A program made the position numbers and the translations under genes. The notes beneath the pieces are model-generated. The model was not told where the DNA came from. It ran no database searches and saw only the letters and a program-made list of their open reading frames with translations. Of a DNA stretch of 64,000 nt, positions 63,436 through 64,000 are shown piece after piece. Position 1 is the stretch's first letter; the number at the start of each line of letters is the position of its first letter. Source of the stretch: Gemmatimonadota bacterium (lineage in GTDB: Bacteria; Gemmatimonadota; Gemmatimonadetes; Gemmatimonadales; Gemmatimonadaceae); contig JACPPC010000006.1 of the NCBI GenBank assembly GCA_016191225.1, positions 1 through 64,000 of the forward strand, given 5' to 3'.

Positions 63436-64000
63436 ATGCCCAGCGCCGCCACTCCCCGCACCATCACCCTCCTCCCCGGCGACGGCATCGGCCCGGAAGT
63501 CACCGGCGCCGCCCGACGGATCGTCGACGCCTCGGGGGCGCGCGTGCGCTGGGAGCCGTGCGTGGCCGGCGGCGAGGCGTTCGCCCGGGGGATCGCCTCC
63601 GGCGTGCCACAGGAGACGATCGACTCGATCAGCCGAACCCGCGTCGTCCTCAAGGGGCCCCTCGCCACGCCCCTCGGCAAGGGCGAGCGCAGCGCCAACG
63701 TCACCCTGCGCGGGCTCTTCGAGACCTTCGCCAACACGCGCCCCGTGCGCGAGCTCCCCGGCGTCCGCACCCCGTACGCCGGACGCGGCGTGGACCTCGT
63801 GGTGGTGCGCGAGAACGTCGAGGACCTCTACGCCGGCATCGAGCACATGCAGACGCCGGGCGTCGCGCAGGGCCTCAAGCTCATCTCGCGCAAGGGCTGC
63901 GAGAAGATCGTCCGCTTCGCCTTCGAGTTCGCCCGGTCCGAGGGCCGCTCCAAGGTGAGCTGCGCGACCAAGTCGAACATCATGAAGCTCACCGAGGGCA
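63436..64000 (+). CDS. icd: Isocitrate dehydrogenase, N-terminal part (runs off the window)
   Basis: The first 188 codons are present. LLPGDGIGPEVTGAARRIVD is the cofactor-proximal start of the isocitrate/isopropylmalate dehydrogenase family. VVLKGPLATPLGKGERSANV with LRGLFETFANTRPVRELPGV and VVVRENVEDLYAGIEH place it with isocitrate rather than isopropylmalate dehydrogenases; the Ser in GERSANVTLR is the phosphate-site/substrate Ser. It feeds 2-oxoglutarate, the likely substrate of the KorAB complex encoded 18 kb upstream. Coenzyme specificity lies beyond the window edge. Confidence 0.9.
   Translation, partial: MPSAATPRTITLLPGDGIGPEVTGAARRIVDASGARVRWEPCVAGGEAFARGIASGVPQETIDSISRTRVVLKGPLATPLGKGERSANVTLRGLFETFANTRPVRELPGVRTPYAGRGVDLVVVRENVEDLYAGIEHMQTPGVAQGLKLISRKGCEKIVRFAFEFARSEGRSKVSCATKSNIMKLTEG

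Overview
The window is 64 kb of very GC-rich DNA with the gene density and style of a free-living, lipoprotein-rich, aerobic or microaerobic chemoheterotroph. The mix of ferredoxin-linked 2-oxoacid oxidoreductase, cytochrome b and heme-copper enzymes, many small exported proteins with lipoboxes, FHA/PP2C signalling and M28/M19 peptidases is what I associate with Gemmatimonadota. That placement is inference from gene content; there is no rRNA gene here to confirm it.

Layout. Positions 1-3240 are a pile-up of insertion sequences: the 5' end of an IS256-like element that cuts off the tail of an IS110-like transposase gene, and next to it an IS21-like element (istA, a frameshifted istB, paired multi-repeat ends). 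From 3.4 to 10.4 kb lies a central-carbon block: an RpiB fused to a short N-terminal module, a malic enzyme-phosphotransacetylase fusion (maeB), PEP carboxykinase (pckA), an HD-domain phosphohydrolase and a coiled-coil lipoprotein. Positions 10.36-12.75 kb are a lower-GC cassette bounded by a 64-bp direct repeat of the 3' end of that lipoprotein gene. From 12.9 to 24 kb come exported and membrane proteins (CPBP protease, M19 dipeptidase, DUF1624-like protein, Na+/H+ antiporter, a Kir-type channel with an altered selectivity filter, M28 peptidase, cupredoxin-like protein) with several gene fragments between them.

Positions 24-34 kb hold the most interesting region. On the minus strand, from about 30.46 kb downward, are a cytochrome b/ferredoxin/MvhD-like fusion, an exported protein, a DUF542 protein, two mini heme-copper-oxidase-like membrane proteins, an adenylate kinase with two complete domains in one chain, and a two-domain PPK2 (polyphosphate:AMP phosphotransferase). 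Divergently, from 30.58 kb, are a 57-residue membrane peptide, a CuA subunit II, a heme-copper subunit I in which Gln occupies the place of the oxidase tyrosine, and a SCO protein. An AT-rich perfect palindrome lies between the two arms. I read this as a probable CuA-type nitric oxide reductase locus with a new type of electron-input protein, next to a polyphosphate-to-ATP regeneration pair.

Positions 34-41 kb carry a MATE exporter, two tandem cyclophilin lipoproteins, an internally deleted rhomboid, and a multiply frameshifted DUF4382/Ig-like gene containing an 8-bp tandem repeat whose copy number sets the frame. Positions 40.4-46 kb carry an agmatinase-family enzyme and an operon of an FeS flavoprotein with the alpha and beta subunits of a 2-oxoacid:ferredoxin oxidoreductase. 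Positions 46-53 kb are signalling (FHA-protease, sigma-like/FecR fusion, PP2C, double-FHA protein, Sfp-type transferase). The remainder has an ABC exporter, uvrA with a palindrome inserted in frame, tRNA-Asn, an MBL hydrolase, an MFS transporter, a TMTC-like membrane protein and the start of isocitrate dehydrogenase.

Limits: several frameshifts lie in short homopolymers (istB, the DUF4382 gene), so sequencing error competes with true gene decay there. Family assignments come from recognised motifs, not from searches.
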